Positions 43,856 to 52,504 of a stretch of DNA of 64,000 bases are shown here, piece after piece. The translations under genes and the position numbers were made by a program. Source of the DNA: Alteribacillus iranensis (GTDB taxonomy: Bacteria; Bacillota; Bacilli; Bacillales; Marinococcaceae); contig NZ_FONT01000004.1 of assembly GCF_900113025.1 (NCBI RefSeq), forward strand, positions 108,849 through 172,848, given 5' to 3'. Under the pieces are notes generated by a model. The model saw only the letters and a list, made by a program, of their open reading frames with translations. It ran no database searches and was not told where the DNA came from. The stretch's first letter is position 1; each line of letters starts with the position of its first letter.

Positions 43856-44386
43856 TTAAAAGATGTCTACGATAACAGCCACTGCAAGTAGCAACTGAAG
43901 CAAGAGCTGGATGTTAATTGCAATGTGTCTGTCGCTCGTTTCAATAGTTACATCTCGGCTGTTCTCCACGTACGTCTCCTGGTAATTAAGCTGCTTCACT
44001 TTTGCTGTTTGGACTAAATCTTGCGTAAACTTCTCCGCTTTATCGACATCGCCACCAAATATGCTGATTGTTACTACGATTAGAAGAGCTGCTTGAAGTC
44101 CTGCCTGGAGATTGAGAGCACCTTTCGTGTCGGTAGTAATGATTCTGACATCACAAGAATCTACAACCTCTATTAATTCATCAGAAAGCTGTACTGTTTT
44201 ATTCGATTGTTCCGCATGTTGAGTGTCGTCATTTCTGCCCCCACAAGGCATCGAGTGTGGGTCCAACGCATGAAACTTACGGTCTCTATCTCTGCGGTCT
44301 CTTCTGTCTCTTCGCCTATCATCTCTATCTCTTCTGTCTCTCCTATCTCTTCTCTCTCTTCTATCTCTATCTCTCATTTTATCCAT
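43856..44386 (-). CDS. spore coat protein, CotX/CotV domain
   Basis: A 176-residue protein. Residues 1-37 are almost only R and D (RDRRERRDRRDRRDRDDRRR), a low-complexity charged tail. The rest has the Spore Coat Protein X/V domain, with two related segments: SDELIEVVDSCDVRIITTDT, then LQAGLQAALLIVVTISIFGG, and ending in IAINIQLLLQLLLAVAV. CotX and CotV form insoluble outer crust layers. The R/D tail suggests ionic cross-linking. AAAGGAGG precedes the ATG. The small acidic gene upstream is likely a partner. Confidence 0.9.
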   Translation of the reverse strand: MDKMRDRDRRERRDRRDRRDRDDRRRDRRDRRDRDRKFHALDPHSMPCGGRNDDTQHAEQSNKTVQLSDELIEVVDSCDVRIITTDTKGALNLQAGLQAALLIVVTISIFGGDVDKAEKFTQDLVQTAKVKQLNYQETYVENSRDVTIETSDRHIAINIQLLLQLLLAVAVIVDIF

Positions 44387-44463
44387 TTTTTATTACCTCC
44401 TTTCTGCTTTTAGTCTATGACGGGAAGAGATTCTAGTTTGGACAAACTACCTAGTGTTATCGT

Positions 44464-44676
44464 TTATTTTTCATCCGAACTGCTATTTTCTTCTGTCTCA
44501 TCTCCGGATTCATTCATGTTATCAAGAAATTCTTCCACCTGGCCCTTTATACTATCAATCACTTCTTTCAGTTCACTTTTCTCCTCATCGGAAAGTTTAA
44601 CGTTCGACTTCTCTATCCCATGCTTCTTTAATAGTCTTTTAACCAACAGTTCTGCTAACTTAGGATTTTGTTCCAT
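44464..44676 (-). CDS. small acidic protein, probably spore-coat associated
   Basis: A 70-residue helical protein ending in a serine- and acid-rich tail (NESGDETEENSSSDEK). The helical part (KLAELLVKRLLKKHGIEKSN) does not match a family I know. ATG 44676 is chosen because AAAGGAGG lies 6 bases before it. It precedes the CotX-like gene on the same strand, and its acidic tail would complement the basic R/D tail of that protein. The coat role is inference from position. Confidence 0.7.
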   Translation of the reverse strand: MEQNPKLAELLVKRLLKKHGIEKSNVKLSDEEKSELKEVIDSIKGQVEEFLDNMNESGDETEENSSSDEK

Positions 44677-44775
44677 ATTCATCCTCCTTTCTCCCGTTTC
44701 TATAAATGTATGAATAGAAACGGAGACAGTGTGGGGAGGAATCTATCCAAAATGGACAAAATTTGAAACGTGACG

Positions 44776-44806
44776 TAAAAACCGATCGCCCATGCGGACA
44801 ATCGGT
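44776..44806 (-). terminator. terminator of the AEC carrier gene
   Basis: ACCGAT and ATCGGT bracket a GC-rich loop with extra pairing (GTCCGC/GGGC), followed on the minus strand by TTTTTACG. Confidence 0.7.
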
Positions 44807-44819
44807 ACATCCTCCTGCT

Positions 44820-45761
44820 TCATAATTTAGTGAAGATGTTGGTAAGGAAAGCTATCAATGGGATGGTCAATAACGAGAAAAGGGTGGAATAAACTGTTGA
44901 CATGACTGCTTTATCTTCCTCCTCCGTATACATGGCAAATAAGGGGGTAGCTAACATAAAATTGGGCATTGCCGTTAAAATAATAAAAACGTTCTTGAGG
45001 AAATTTTCGATCGGTAACATCATCACGAGTGGCATAGTGAGTACAGGAATAATTAATAATTTCATGGATACTGGGAACCACAACTGAGGAAAATAGAAAA
45101 CACTCTTTTCTTTTAAAAAAGAAGGCAGAAGAAAACCTATGTAAAACATAGCCAGGGGTGCAGCAAGCCCCGCTAACATGGCAATTAAATCCTGTATAAA
45201 CAGAGGTGATTCTATACTGTTTATCGCAACCAACATTCCTATCACAATCGCCCCAAGCGGAGGATTCATTAACGATTTTAACTGTCTATAATCAAAGCCA
45301 TTGTCTGACTGCAATAGATAGATCCCTAGTGAAAATACAATTACATCGAGACCAGCATCAAATACTGCAGCCAGCACTCCACCCATTGGACCAAAGATAG
45401 CCAGACATAACGGGATTCCTATGAACCCGGTATTCCCCAAGGCTGATAATAAAGATAACTTTTTAGCTAAAGCCCACTCAATACCAAGCCCTTTACCCAA
45501 AAAGAGAGAAAACACCACCGCAGCCCCGTTAAACACAACAGACATCCCAAATATAGTAAAAACTTGGCGAATAACTTGGTCTGTCATTTCTGTGTTAACG
45601 ATGCCATTAAGGATCATAGCCGGGACAACTACGTAAATAATAAGAATAATGAATATTCGCTTAATTTCTTCCGTAATAGTGATTTGAAGTGCCACGGCTG
45701 ACCCGATAGCTATAATGACAGCCATCATTAAAATAGCCAAGGCAACTGTCGCAATGTCCAT
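44820..45761 (-). CDS. AEC (auxin efflux carrier) family transporter
   Basis: A 313-residue protein with ten predicted helices in two five-helix halves. Typical segments are SLLSALGNTGFIGIPLCLAI in the fourth helix region and NFMLATPLFAMYTEEEDKAV. Bacterial AEC members carry malate, malonate or other organic acids. Substrate not determined. The ribosome site is weak (AGTGGGG). It is monocistronic with its own terminator. Confidence 0.9.
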   Translation of the reverse strand: MDIATVALAILMMAVIIAIGSAVALQITITEEIKRIFIILIIYVVVPAMILNGIVNTEMTDQVIRQVFTIFGMSVVFNGAAVVFSLFLGKGLGIEWALAKKLSLLSALGNTGFIGIPLCLAIFGPMGGVLAAVFDAGLDVIVFSLGIYLLQSDNGFDYRQLKSLMNPPLGAIVIGMLVAINSIESPLFIQDLIAMLAGLAAPLAMFYIGFLLPSFLKEKSVFYFPQLWFPVSMKLLIIPVLTMPLVMMLPIENFLKNVFIILTAMPNFMLATPLFAMYTEEEDKAVMSTVYSTLFSLLTIPLIAFLTNIFTKL

Positions 45762-45925
45762 ACATACGCCCCACTATCCTCTATATTTTATGAAAAAGTC
45801 CATTAACTCCTCTATTATTGTAACACCTTGTGCAAGCAATGAGCACTTTCATGCATCTATTAAGTGAAAGATGTTATACTTTCTAACAATACAGTGCGAC
45901 ATAACAAGGAGAGTGGCCAAGACAT

Positions 45926-46870
45926 ATGCAAAATATCATTGATGTCCGCTCGTTGAATAAGAAATACAAAGACCACCATGCTGTGAAAGATATTAACTTT
46001 CAAGTGAAAGAAGGGGAAATTTTTGGGTTTCTCGGACCTAACGGGGCAGGTAAAAGTACAACCATTAATATGATTTGTACCATGTTAGTCCCGACAAGCG
46101 GTTCTATTACCATAAATGGGTTTGATGCGGTCAAGCAAAAGAGCAAAGTAAGAGAAAGTATTGGTATTATTTTTCAAGAAAATACGCTAGACGAAAAGCT
46201 AACAGCTCATGAAAATTTAATGTTGCACTGCAAGTTTTATAAAGTTCCAAAAAGGAAAAGAGGAGCTCGCATTCAAGAGGTGTTAGAAATTGTAGACCTC
46301 GTAGAAAATAGAGACAACAGAGTGGAAACGTTTTCTGGGGGCATGAAGAGAAGGCTTGAAATTGCCCGCGGCCTTCTACACTATCCTAAAGTCCTTTTTT
46401 TAGATGAACCTACAGTTGGGTTAGACCCGCAAACACGAGCCCATATTTGGGAATATATTTTGCGGTTAAAAGAAAAAGAGGGCATTACGATGTTTCTTAC
46501 TACACACTACTTAGACGAAGCAGAGATCAGTGATCGAATTGCCATTATGGATAAAGGAAAAATCATTACTATTAATACACCGGCTGAGTTAAAGAAAGAA
46601 TTGGGCGGAGATATTATCGAGTTATCTACGAAAAACAACTCACAAGTCATGAGAGACATAGAAAAGGATAAAAACATTATCGATGTTACCGTTCAAGATA
46701 ACATCCTATATATTAAAGTCCATAGCAGTGATGCGTTTATTTCCCAGTTTATCAAAAAACTATCCGTCCCCATAGAAACTTTAAATATTCGAAAGCCTAC
46801 ATTGAATGATGTCTTCCTCGCATTTACCGGTGAAAACATCCAGCAATCGCCAGAAACTCAAAGTAAGTAA
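45926..46870 (+). CDS. ABC-2 type exporter, ATP-binding protein
   Basis: A 314-residue ATPase of the daunorubicin-resistance DrrA type. Walker A is GPNGAGKST, signature FSGGMKRRLEIARG, Walker B VLFLDEPTVGLDP, H-loop TTHYLDE. The extra C-terminal 90 residues are the usual DrrA-like extension. It forms an exporter with the permease 50 bases downstream. Cargo unknown; drugs or peptides are common. AAGGAGAG precedes the ATG by about 12 bases. Confidence 0.93.
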   Translation: MQNIIDVRSLNKKYKDHHAVKDINFQVKEGEIFGFLGPNGAGKSTTINMICTMLVPTSGSITINGFDAVKQKSKVRESIGIIFQENTLDEKLTAHENLMLHCKFYKVPKRKRGARIQEVLEIVDLVENRDNRVETFSGGMKRRLEIARGLLHYPKVLFLDEPTVGLDPQTRAHIWEYILRLKEKEGITMFLTTHYLDEAEISDRIAIMDKGKIITINTPAELKKELGGDIIELSTKNNSQVMRDIEKDKNIIDVTVQDNILYIKVHSSDAFISQFIKKLSVPIETLNIRKPTLNDVFLAFTGENIQQSPETQSK

Positions 46871-46920
46871 ATAGTGTCTGATGACAAGGTAAACACTTAA
46901 GAAAGAAGGTTGATTCGTAT

Positions 46921-47745
46921 ATGGAAGGGATCTTGGCTATATGGCAGCGTGACGTCATAAAGTTTTTCAGAGATCGAGCCAGACTCTTCGGTTCGTTTGT
47001 GATGCCTATCTTATTTCTCCTTATCTTCGGTGGGGGAATGAGTGGCACAATGGAAGAACTAGTCACGTCGGGACTCCAAGTAGATGAGAATTTTAACTAT
47101 GTCCAATTTGTATTTCCTGGTATTGTGGCCATGACTTTACTGATGACAGCCGTTTTTTCTTCCCTTTCCATTATCCAGGATAAAGAATTCGGTTATATGA
47201 AAGAAATTATGGTCTCTCCTATATCAAGGGTAAATATTGCAATCGGCAAAATGCTTGGAGCTTCCACGGTCGCTTTTTTACAAGGTTTGATGATGTTTGC
47301 ACTTATTCCTTTCCTAGGTATACACTACGACATTGGAAATCTGCTTCAAGTGCTGCCCTTTATGTTTCTATTGGCATGCTCTCTTGCTTCTGTGGGACTC
47401 TTAATCGCCAGCTTGTTGAAATCCACCCAAGGTTTTCAGCTTATCGTCCAAGTCATCGTCATGCCCATGGTCTTTTTATCCGGAGCTTTATTTCCTGTAA
47501 GTAACATGCCCGGTTGGATGGATATTATTGTGAAAATCAATCCGATTACATATGGAGTAGATGTGATGAAAAAAGTGATGATTGATGTGGACAGCCTTTC
47601 TCCACTCGTACGCGAAGTGATGGGTCTTAACTTAACCATTTTTAACCGACCCGTTACTGTTTTAGAAGAAGTACTCTTTATGATCGTTTTTACGGTAATA
47701 TTGGTATTATTGGCTACGCTAAGTTTTCGAAGAGCCAACGCCTAA
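46921..47745 (+). CDS. ABC-2 type exporter, permease
   Basis: A 274-residue membrane protein with six helices and the ABC-2 signature region (KSTQGFQLIVQVIVMPMVFL, then LFPVSNMPGWMDIIVKINPI). Residues 10-45 form the first helix after a charged N-terminus with FRDRARLFGS, typical of this group. It dimerises and pairs with the ATPase just upstream. GAAGG precedes the ATG. Confidence 0.92.
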   Translation: MEGILAIWQRDVIKFFRDRARLFGSFVMPILFLLIFGGGMSGTMEELVTSGLQVDENFNYVQFVFPGIVAMTLLMTAVFSSLSIIQDKEFGYMKEIMVSPISRVNIAIGKMLGASTVAFLQGLMMFALIPFLGIHYDIGNLLQVLPFMFLLACSLASVGLLIASLLKSTQGFQLIVQVIVMPMVFLSGALFPVSNMPGWMDIIVKINPITYGVDVMKKVMIDVDSLSPLVREVMGLNLTIFNRPVTVLEEVLFMIVFTVILVLLATLSFRRANA

Positions 47746-47908
47746 AAACATTTTATAGCACGTCCATCTCCTCACTTTATGTTTGTATCACTCTTAGTCG
47801 TAACATTTTTCGGTAAACATGAAACAAAAACCCAGAAAGGGAGATGGATCGGCTTAGCGCTAACAAGATTGGAGTAGATAACCCACAGTCCAAACACTTC
47901 CATATGAA

Positions 47909-47937
47909 TTTACAATTAAAGAAACCATTGATATAAT
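47909..47937 (+). promoter_or_regulatory. sigma-A promoter of tRNA-Arg
   Basis: TTTACA (47909-47914), a 17-base spacer and a perfect TATAAT (47932-47937), 18 bases before the tRNA. Confidence 0.8.
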
Positions 47938-47955
47938 AGGTCTTGTTTCCGTTAC

Positions 47956-48030
47956 GCCCTAGTAGCTCAGAGGAAGAGCAACAGCCTCCTAAGCTGTAGG
48001 TCACAGGTTCGAGCCCTGTCTAGGGCGCCA
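47956..48030 (+). tRNA. tRNA-Arg (anticodon CCT)
   Basis: A complete 75-base cloverleaf. The acceptor stem is GCCCTAG/CTAGGGC, the D stem GCTC/GAGC, the anticodon stem ACAGC/GCTGT with loop CTCCTAA and the T arm ACAGG-TTCGAGC-CCTGT. Discriminator G and an encoded CCA follow. It reads AGG codons. Confidence 0.97.
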
Positions 48031-48035
48031 GAAAA

Positions 48036-48058
48036 ACAAAAACGCCCCATTCGGGCGT
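48036..48058 (-). terminator. terminator of the small fbpB-like gene
   Basis: ACGCCC and GGGCGT form a 6-bp stem with a five-base loop; on the minus strand it runs into TTTTTG. It lies just after the convergent tRNA and may also help to end its transcript. Confidence 0.6.
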
Positions 48059-48064
48059 AAAAAT

Positions 48065-48229
48065 TTATATTATATTTTTTACTTGAGCTTCTTTTTGTGT
48101 ATAGACTTTTCTAGAGTATTTATTCTCTAACCTCTTCTCTATTTCATTAATCATTTCTTGATTGCTCATTATTTCTTGTTTGTTTCTTTTAATGAGATCT
48201 TCAAGCGAACCTCTTGTTGTTTTTCTCAT
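48065..48229 (-). CDS. FbpB-like small basic protein
   Basis: A 54-residue basic protein: MRKTTRGSLEDLIKRNKQEI and then NEIEKRLENKYSRKV, the layout of FbpB-type small proteins. In B. subtilis FbpB helps the Fur-regulated RNA FsrA to repress iron-rich enzymes. ATG 48229 is 9 bases after AAGGAG; another in-frame ATG lies two codons upstream. A TATAAT and a partly Fur-like palindrome (48275-48292) stand about 50 bases upstream, so iron control is possible. Confidence 0.7.
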   Translation of the reverse strand: MRKTTRGSLEDLIKRNKQEIMSNQEMINEIEKRLENKYSRKVYTQKEAQVKNII

Positions 48230-48530
48230 CTCCATACTCTCCTTTTCTTATTTCAACATTTTCCTTACACCTATATTATAACGAATTATCTGACTAAATT
48301 GGCATACCGTCTGTTACTAATTGTTGAACAATTGTGTAAAATTATCGTAGTAGGAAGCCCACATGGTAGGGTCGCTGAAACTCTTCGTTCCATCGAGAAG
48401 TTTGACGCGGACGCTAAATAAATATATGTGTAAATCTCCTACTTGGAAAGCTATAATGTTAGACAGACAACAATATCTTCGAACGCAATAAGTCTATTGA
48501 GGAAACGTTTAAGATAAGGAGGTGTGTCGG

Positions 48531-49340
48531 ATGGAAGTTTATGCTCTTCACGGTCCCAGTGGAACCGGAAAAAGCTCTAGCGCTCTACTATATGCCCATA
48601 ACCATCATATTCCCGCCATTATTGATGATGGGTTATTGATATACCAAGGAAAGAAATTAGCAGGGAGATCAGCAAAATATGAAAAGAATTACATAACTGC
48701 CGTTAAACGTGCAACATTCTTTTTTGAAGATCACGCTGAGGAAGTAAGACAAATACTAGGAAGCTTACCGATAACACGAATTTTACTCATTGGCACATCA
48801 AAAAGAATGGTTGATTTGATTGCAAATAAATTACAGATTGGCAAAATTGACCATTATATCGATATTAATGATATTCGTAGTTCTGCTGAAATTAAATTGG
48901 CTCTATTCATACGCCGTACCCAAGGGAAGCACATCATTCCGATTCCCTATGCGCAAGTTGAACAAAATTTCTTTAAAAAGTTAATAGCGAAAGGACATCG
49001 AGTACTAAACCGACAAAAAGAAGTTATCGGGGAAACAACTGTAGTAGAACCTAATTTTCAAATGGGATCTATTACTATTTCGCCTGACGTGTTAAAAAAG
49101 ATCGTCATTATGGCGTGCCGTTCCGTAGTCGAAGTAAGTGACAGTACTAGTGTAAAAATTTCAATGGGAGATTTACCAACGGTTACAGCTGACATCCATT
49201 TAAAAGCAGATATAGGTGTCGATTTAATTGCTGTTTCTAAAAGAATTCAAGAATCTGTCCATCGAGATTTTCTTAACTATTTAAGTATTGAGTTATACTC
49301 CGTTCATCTACGACTCACTCAATACAGCCCTTCGTATTAA
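48531..49340 (+). CDS. P-loop ATPase with C-terminal Asp23/Gls24-like domain
   Basis: A 269-residue protein with two parts. The N-terminal part has Walker A at residues 8-15 (GPSGTGKS) and the stretch AIIDDGLLIYQGKKLAGRSA, reminiscent of HPr kinase-like P-loops. From about residue 175 a domain rich in V and D (RSVVEVSDSTSVKISMG, then ADIHLKADIGVDLIAV) resembles Asp23/Gls24 envelope-stress proteins. I do not know a characterised member. It may couple nucleotide binding to an envelope or stress function. ATG 48531 has AAGGAGG 8 bases upstream. It is monocistronic. The 290-base gap before it holds no feature on this strand that I can name. Confidence 0.8.
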   Translation: MEVYALHGPSGTGKSSSALLYAHNHHIPAIIDDGLLIYQGKKLAGRSAKYEKNYITAVKRATFFFEDHAEEVRQILGSLPITRILLIGTSKRMVDLIANKLQIGKIDHYIDINDIRSSAEIKLALFIRRTQGKHIIPIPYAQVEQNFFKKLIAKGHRVLNRQKEVIGETTVVEPNFQMGSITISPDVLKKIVIMACRSVVEVSDSTSVKISMGDLPTVTADIHLKADIGVDLIAVSKRIQESVHRDFLNYLSIELYSVHLRLTQYSPSY

Positions 49341-49629
49341 AATATCATTTATGTAAGTTAATTATTTTGATTGCATTTTATAATATCTTTTTTAATGAAA
49401 ATAGCAAATAGCGTTGTTTTTTTATTCTCTTTATAATACTATTGACTTAGATGTTTCTTATATAACTGTGCTCTGTTCTATTAGATATCTAAAGACGCGC
49501 AAATTGGCAAGCTGCTGGGGGCGGACAGCCTGTCATTCAAAATACATCGAGGATATCATCGGGGGCTTGTAACAGAGACGTATATTAAGAACCATACATA
49601 CGTTTTTATATAGAGAAGGAGGTTTTTTT

Positions 49630-50751
49630 ATGATTATTGGTATCCCAAAAGAAATTAAAAACAACGAAAACCGTGTGTCTCTCACGCCTGCAGGGGTAGT
49701 GGCATTTACGCAAGCCGGACATGAGGTAATAGTAGAGACAAACGCTGGTACCGGCAGTGGTTATACAGATGAAGATTACCGTGCAAATGGTGCAACTATC
49801 ATTGACAATGCTGCTGACGTTTGGTCAAAAGCTAATATGATCATGAAAGTAAAGGAGCCTCTGGAATCAGAATACGGCTACTTGCGCTCCGACCTCATTG
49901 TGTTTACTTACCTACACCTTGCTGCAGAGCCAGCTCTTACGAAAGCGCTTGTTGAGAGTGGATGTACTGCACTTGCTTATGAAACAGTCACAGTGAACGG
50001 TACGCTTCCACTCCTTACTCCTATGAGTGAAGTAGCCGGCCGCATGGCAGCTCAAATTGGTGCGCAATTCCTAGAAAAGCCTAAAGGCGGTAAAGGAATT
50101 CTTCTTTCTGGTATTCCAGGCGTACAACGCGGCAAAGTTACAGTTATTGGCGGCGGTGTCGTAGGAGCAAATGCTGCGAAAATTGCAGTTGGCTTAGGCG
50201 CGGATGTCACTATTATTGACTTGAACCCAGAACGCCTTCGTGAACTAGAAGATATTTTTGGAAAGAGTGCTCAAACGTTAATGTCTTCACCGGTTAATAT
50301 CGCAGAGTCTGTTGCTGAGTCTGACCTAGTCATCGGTGCAGTACTCATCCCAGGATCCCGTGCTCCTAAACTTGTTACCGAGGACATGGTGAAAACGATG
50401 AAAGAAGGATCTGTTGTGGTTGACGTCGCTATTGACCAGGGCGGTATTTTCGAAACAGCTGATCATGTATCTACTCATGATGACCCAACATACACAAAGC
50501 ATGGGGTCGTTCACTATGCGGTAGCTAACATGCCTGGAGCTGTTCCACGTACTTCCACACAAGGTCTCACGAATGTGACAGTACCGTATGCTCTTCAACT
50601 TGCTAACAAAGGTGTGAAGAAGGCTATCGAAGATAATAAGTCTCTAGCACCTGGTTTAAATACTGCGGGCGGCAAGGTCACCCACCAGAAAGTAGCGGAA
50701 GACTTAGGTTATACGTATACTTCTGTGGAAGAAGCAATCAAATCATTGTAA
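49630..50751 (+). CDS. ald: alanine dehydrogenase
   Basis: A 373-residue NAD-dependent enzyme that interconverts L-alanine and pyruvate plus ammonia. It has the N-terminal [20 protein letters not shown] signature, substrate lysine and histidine in [10 protein letters not shown] and TYLHLA, and the Rossmann loop [13 protein letters not shown]. In bacilli it supports sporulation and alanine use, and in spores can deplete the germinant L-alanine. GAAGGAGG precedes the ATG; a strong terminator follows. The 289-base upstream gap contains a GC-richer patch (49490-49580) of unknown meaning. Confidence 0.97.
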   Translation: MIIGIPKEIKNNENRVSLTPAGVVAFTQAGHEVIVETNAGTGSGYTDEDYRANGATIIDNAADVWSKANMIMKVKEPLESEYGYLRSDLIVFTYLHLAAEPALTKALVESGCTALAYETVTVNGTLPLLTPMSEVAGRMAAQIGAQFLEKPKGGKGILLSGIPGVQRGKVTVIGGGVVGANAAKIAVGLGADVTIIDLNPERLRELEDIFGKSAQTLMSSPVNIAESVAESDLVIGAVLIPGSRAPKLVTEDMVKTMKEGSVVVDVAIDQGGIFETADHVSTHDDPTYTKHGVVHYAVANMPGAVPRTSTQGLTNVTVPYALQLANKGVKKAIEDNKSLAPGLNTAGGKVTHQKVAEDLGYTYTSVEEAIKSL

Positions 50752-50759
50752 CTCATATT

Positions 50760-50794
50760 ATCCCTCAGGACAGTCTCTTGAGGGATTTCTTTTT
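50760..50794 (+). terminator. terminator of ald
   Basis: ATCCCTCA and TGAGGGAT form an 8-bp stem with an 11-base loop, followed by TTTCTTTTT. Confidence 0.88.
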
Positions 50795-50874
50795 ACGCTG
50801 CCTGCTTTTTCACTGGATAAAGATACCATCCATGCCATAATAGACGTAGAGGAATAATACATAGGAGGATGAAA

Positions 50875-51681
50875 ATGGATCCATCAGAGTTCATACTATC
50901 GTTAGAAGATATTCATTGGAAACAGAAGGGGAAACCTATTTTAAAAGATGTGACGTGGAAAGTAAAAAAAGGGGAACATTGGGTACTACTTGGCTTAAAC
51001 GGTTCTGGGAAAACGTCGATTCTCAAAATGATTACAGGGTACCAATGGCCGACAGAAGGAACCGTTTCCGTTCTTGGCAACCTATTCGGAAAAGCAAATA
51101 TTCAAGAACTTCGCAAATCGATTGGCTGGGTGAGTACGTCACTGGATGAACGTTTTAAAAACCGTTCGGATGACAGTGCCCTACATGTTGTATTAAGCGG
51201 GAAACATGCTTCTATAGGGACCTACACTGAATTTTCGAAGGAAGATGTCGAAAGAGCGAAAAGCCTTCTATCAGAATTTGGAATCGATCACCTTTATGAC
51301 CAGCCTTTCTTTACATTATCCCAAGGAGAAAAAAGAAAAGTTATGATTTCCCGTGCTCTCATGCCTTTTCCAAAATTGCTGATTTTAGACGAGCCTTGTA
51401 ATGGTCTCGATCTATATTCCAAAGAGCAACTGTTAGCTTCCATTGAGAAAATGAATCAAAAACCATCTGGTCCAACGTTGTTATACGTGACTCACCACAT
51501 AGAAGAAGTCCTTCCTTCTATTACTCATGCTATGTTATTAGATTCAGGTTCTGTCATAGCTAGCGGGGAAAAAAAGGATATACTTACAGAAGAAAAGATA
51601 GAGAATACATTTCATCTACCTGTCTCTATAAAGTGGGATGAGGAACGGCCTTGGATCCGGGTAAAATCCAATATATTTTAA
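50875..51681 (+). CDS. YlmA-like ABC transporter ATP-binding protein
   Basis: A 268-residue ATPase with Walker A (GLNGSGKTS), signature LSQGEKRKVMISRAL, Walker B (LLILDEPCNGLDL) and H-loop VTHHIEE. The whole resembles YlmA of B. subtilis and ModF-like ATPases. No permease lies next to it. The cargo is unknown; a cytosolic or translation-related role cannot be excluded for an orphan ATPase. ATG 50875 is used because TAGGAGG directly abuts the earlier ATG at 50869. Confidence 0.85.
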   Translation: MDPSEFILSLEDIHWKQKGKPILKDVTWKVKKGEHWVLLGLNGSGKTSILKMITGYQWPTEGTVSVLGNLFGKANIQELRKSIGWVSTSLDERFKNRSDDSALHVVLSGKHASIGTYTEFSKEDVERAKSLLSEFGIDHLYDQPFFTLSQGEKRKVMISRALMPFPKLLILDEPCNGLDLYSKEQLLASIEKMNQKPSGPTLLYVTHHIEEVLPSITHAMLLDSGSVIASGEKKDILTEEKIENTFHLPVSIKWDEERPWIRVKSNIF

Positions 51682-51731
51682 CATGGATTTTCCCGGTCAG
51701 CCGATAATTGCGTTGAAGGAATGGGTTACGT

Positions 51732-52310
51732 TTATTTCGCTTTTTTATAATCTTCGCGGAGAGATACTGCCTTATGTTTCGTTAAGTCTTCTAACTTGAA
51801 GAAAAAATCGCATTCGATGTTTTGAATCTGTTCGTCTTGAAAATAAGAGACATAATAAATAATTTCATCATTAATATGATAGATGATGCCATCATAGTGA
51901 GCCTGGATCAAATATTCTTTAATCACATCTCCCATTTTCTTTATCTTTTCGATAGAGTTCTGGTCATCGTCTAAACCGATAAAACGTCTTGCTTCTTTTC
52001 CGTATTTCCAGTTTAACGCCTTTCTTCGCAAACGCTCTTCCGTAAAGTTATAATTTAAAATGAATGGATTTTTAAATTGTAACTCTTGTCTCAGTACCAT
52101 AGCTAGTGGATCATTCTCCAGTTCAGCGTGGCAAAAAGCATAATACGATACCAATTCTATGTCATTGATTAAGTAAATGCCTGACCCGAAAACGGAACGA
52201 GCCTTAATTCCATTTTGAAAATCCCTTGGTTCATCCCTCTTGTACCTCTGATCAGCAATCACCGACTGGCCTTCATTGAAGCTAATTCCACGATACGCAA
52301 GCCTTTTCAT
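51732..52310 (-). CDS. uncharacterised protein, possible ADP-ribosyltransferase fold
   Basis: A 192-residue soluble protein without a family name known to me. Three regions resemble the NAD site of ADP-ribosyltransferases or the related DUF3990: LAYRGI at residues 4-9, FGSGIYLINDIELVSYYAF at 41-59 and YDGIIYHINDEIIYY at 139-153, with E149 as a possible catalytic glutamate. The order R, small-G-Y followed by YYA, then E suits that fold. This is pattern matching only. AGGGGG lies 9 bases before the ATG. It is alone, convergent with the YlmA gene. Confidence 0.6.
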   Translation of the reverse strand: MKRLAYRGISFNEGQSVIADQRYKRDEPRDFQNGIKARSVFGSGIYLINDIELVSYYAFCHAELENDPLAMVLRQELQFKNPFILNYNFTEERLRRKALNWKYGKEARRFIGLDDDQNSIEKIKKMGDVIKEYLIQAHYDGIIYHINDEIIYYVSYFQDEQIQNIECDFFFKLEDLTKHKAVSLREDYKKAK

Positions 52311-52460
52311 GGGTATTCCCCCTTAATTCTGTTTCATACAAGCGGCAATTGACACAACTATTATAATGATTAGATAGTAATACTTATTTTATCACAGAAC
52401 CAAAGACTTTTTCTACAATTACTACTATTTTCTGTTTTCTAATGACGAGAGCACACCAAA

Positions 52461-52489
52461 ACTGCCTAAGCCTTAACAGGTTAGGCAGT
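52461..52489. terminator. hairpin terminator downstream of salA
   Basis: ACTGCCTAA and TTAGGCAGT form a perfect 9-bp stem around an 11-base loop, with TTTTGG on the minus strand after it. Confidence 0.65.
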
Positions 52490-52504
52490 GAATATTATTT
52501 TTGG

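Noticed and set aside
48340-48421. Short protein-like stretch ending FDADAK on the plus strand
   Set aside because: It has no start or ribosome site of its own and lies in the divergent leader between the fbpB-like gene and the P-loop gene; no family recognised.
49490-49580. GC-richer patch upstream of ald considered as a riboswitch
   Set aside because: I could not find a known riboswitch core or an expression platform hairpin there.
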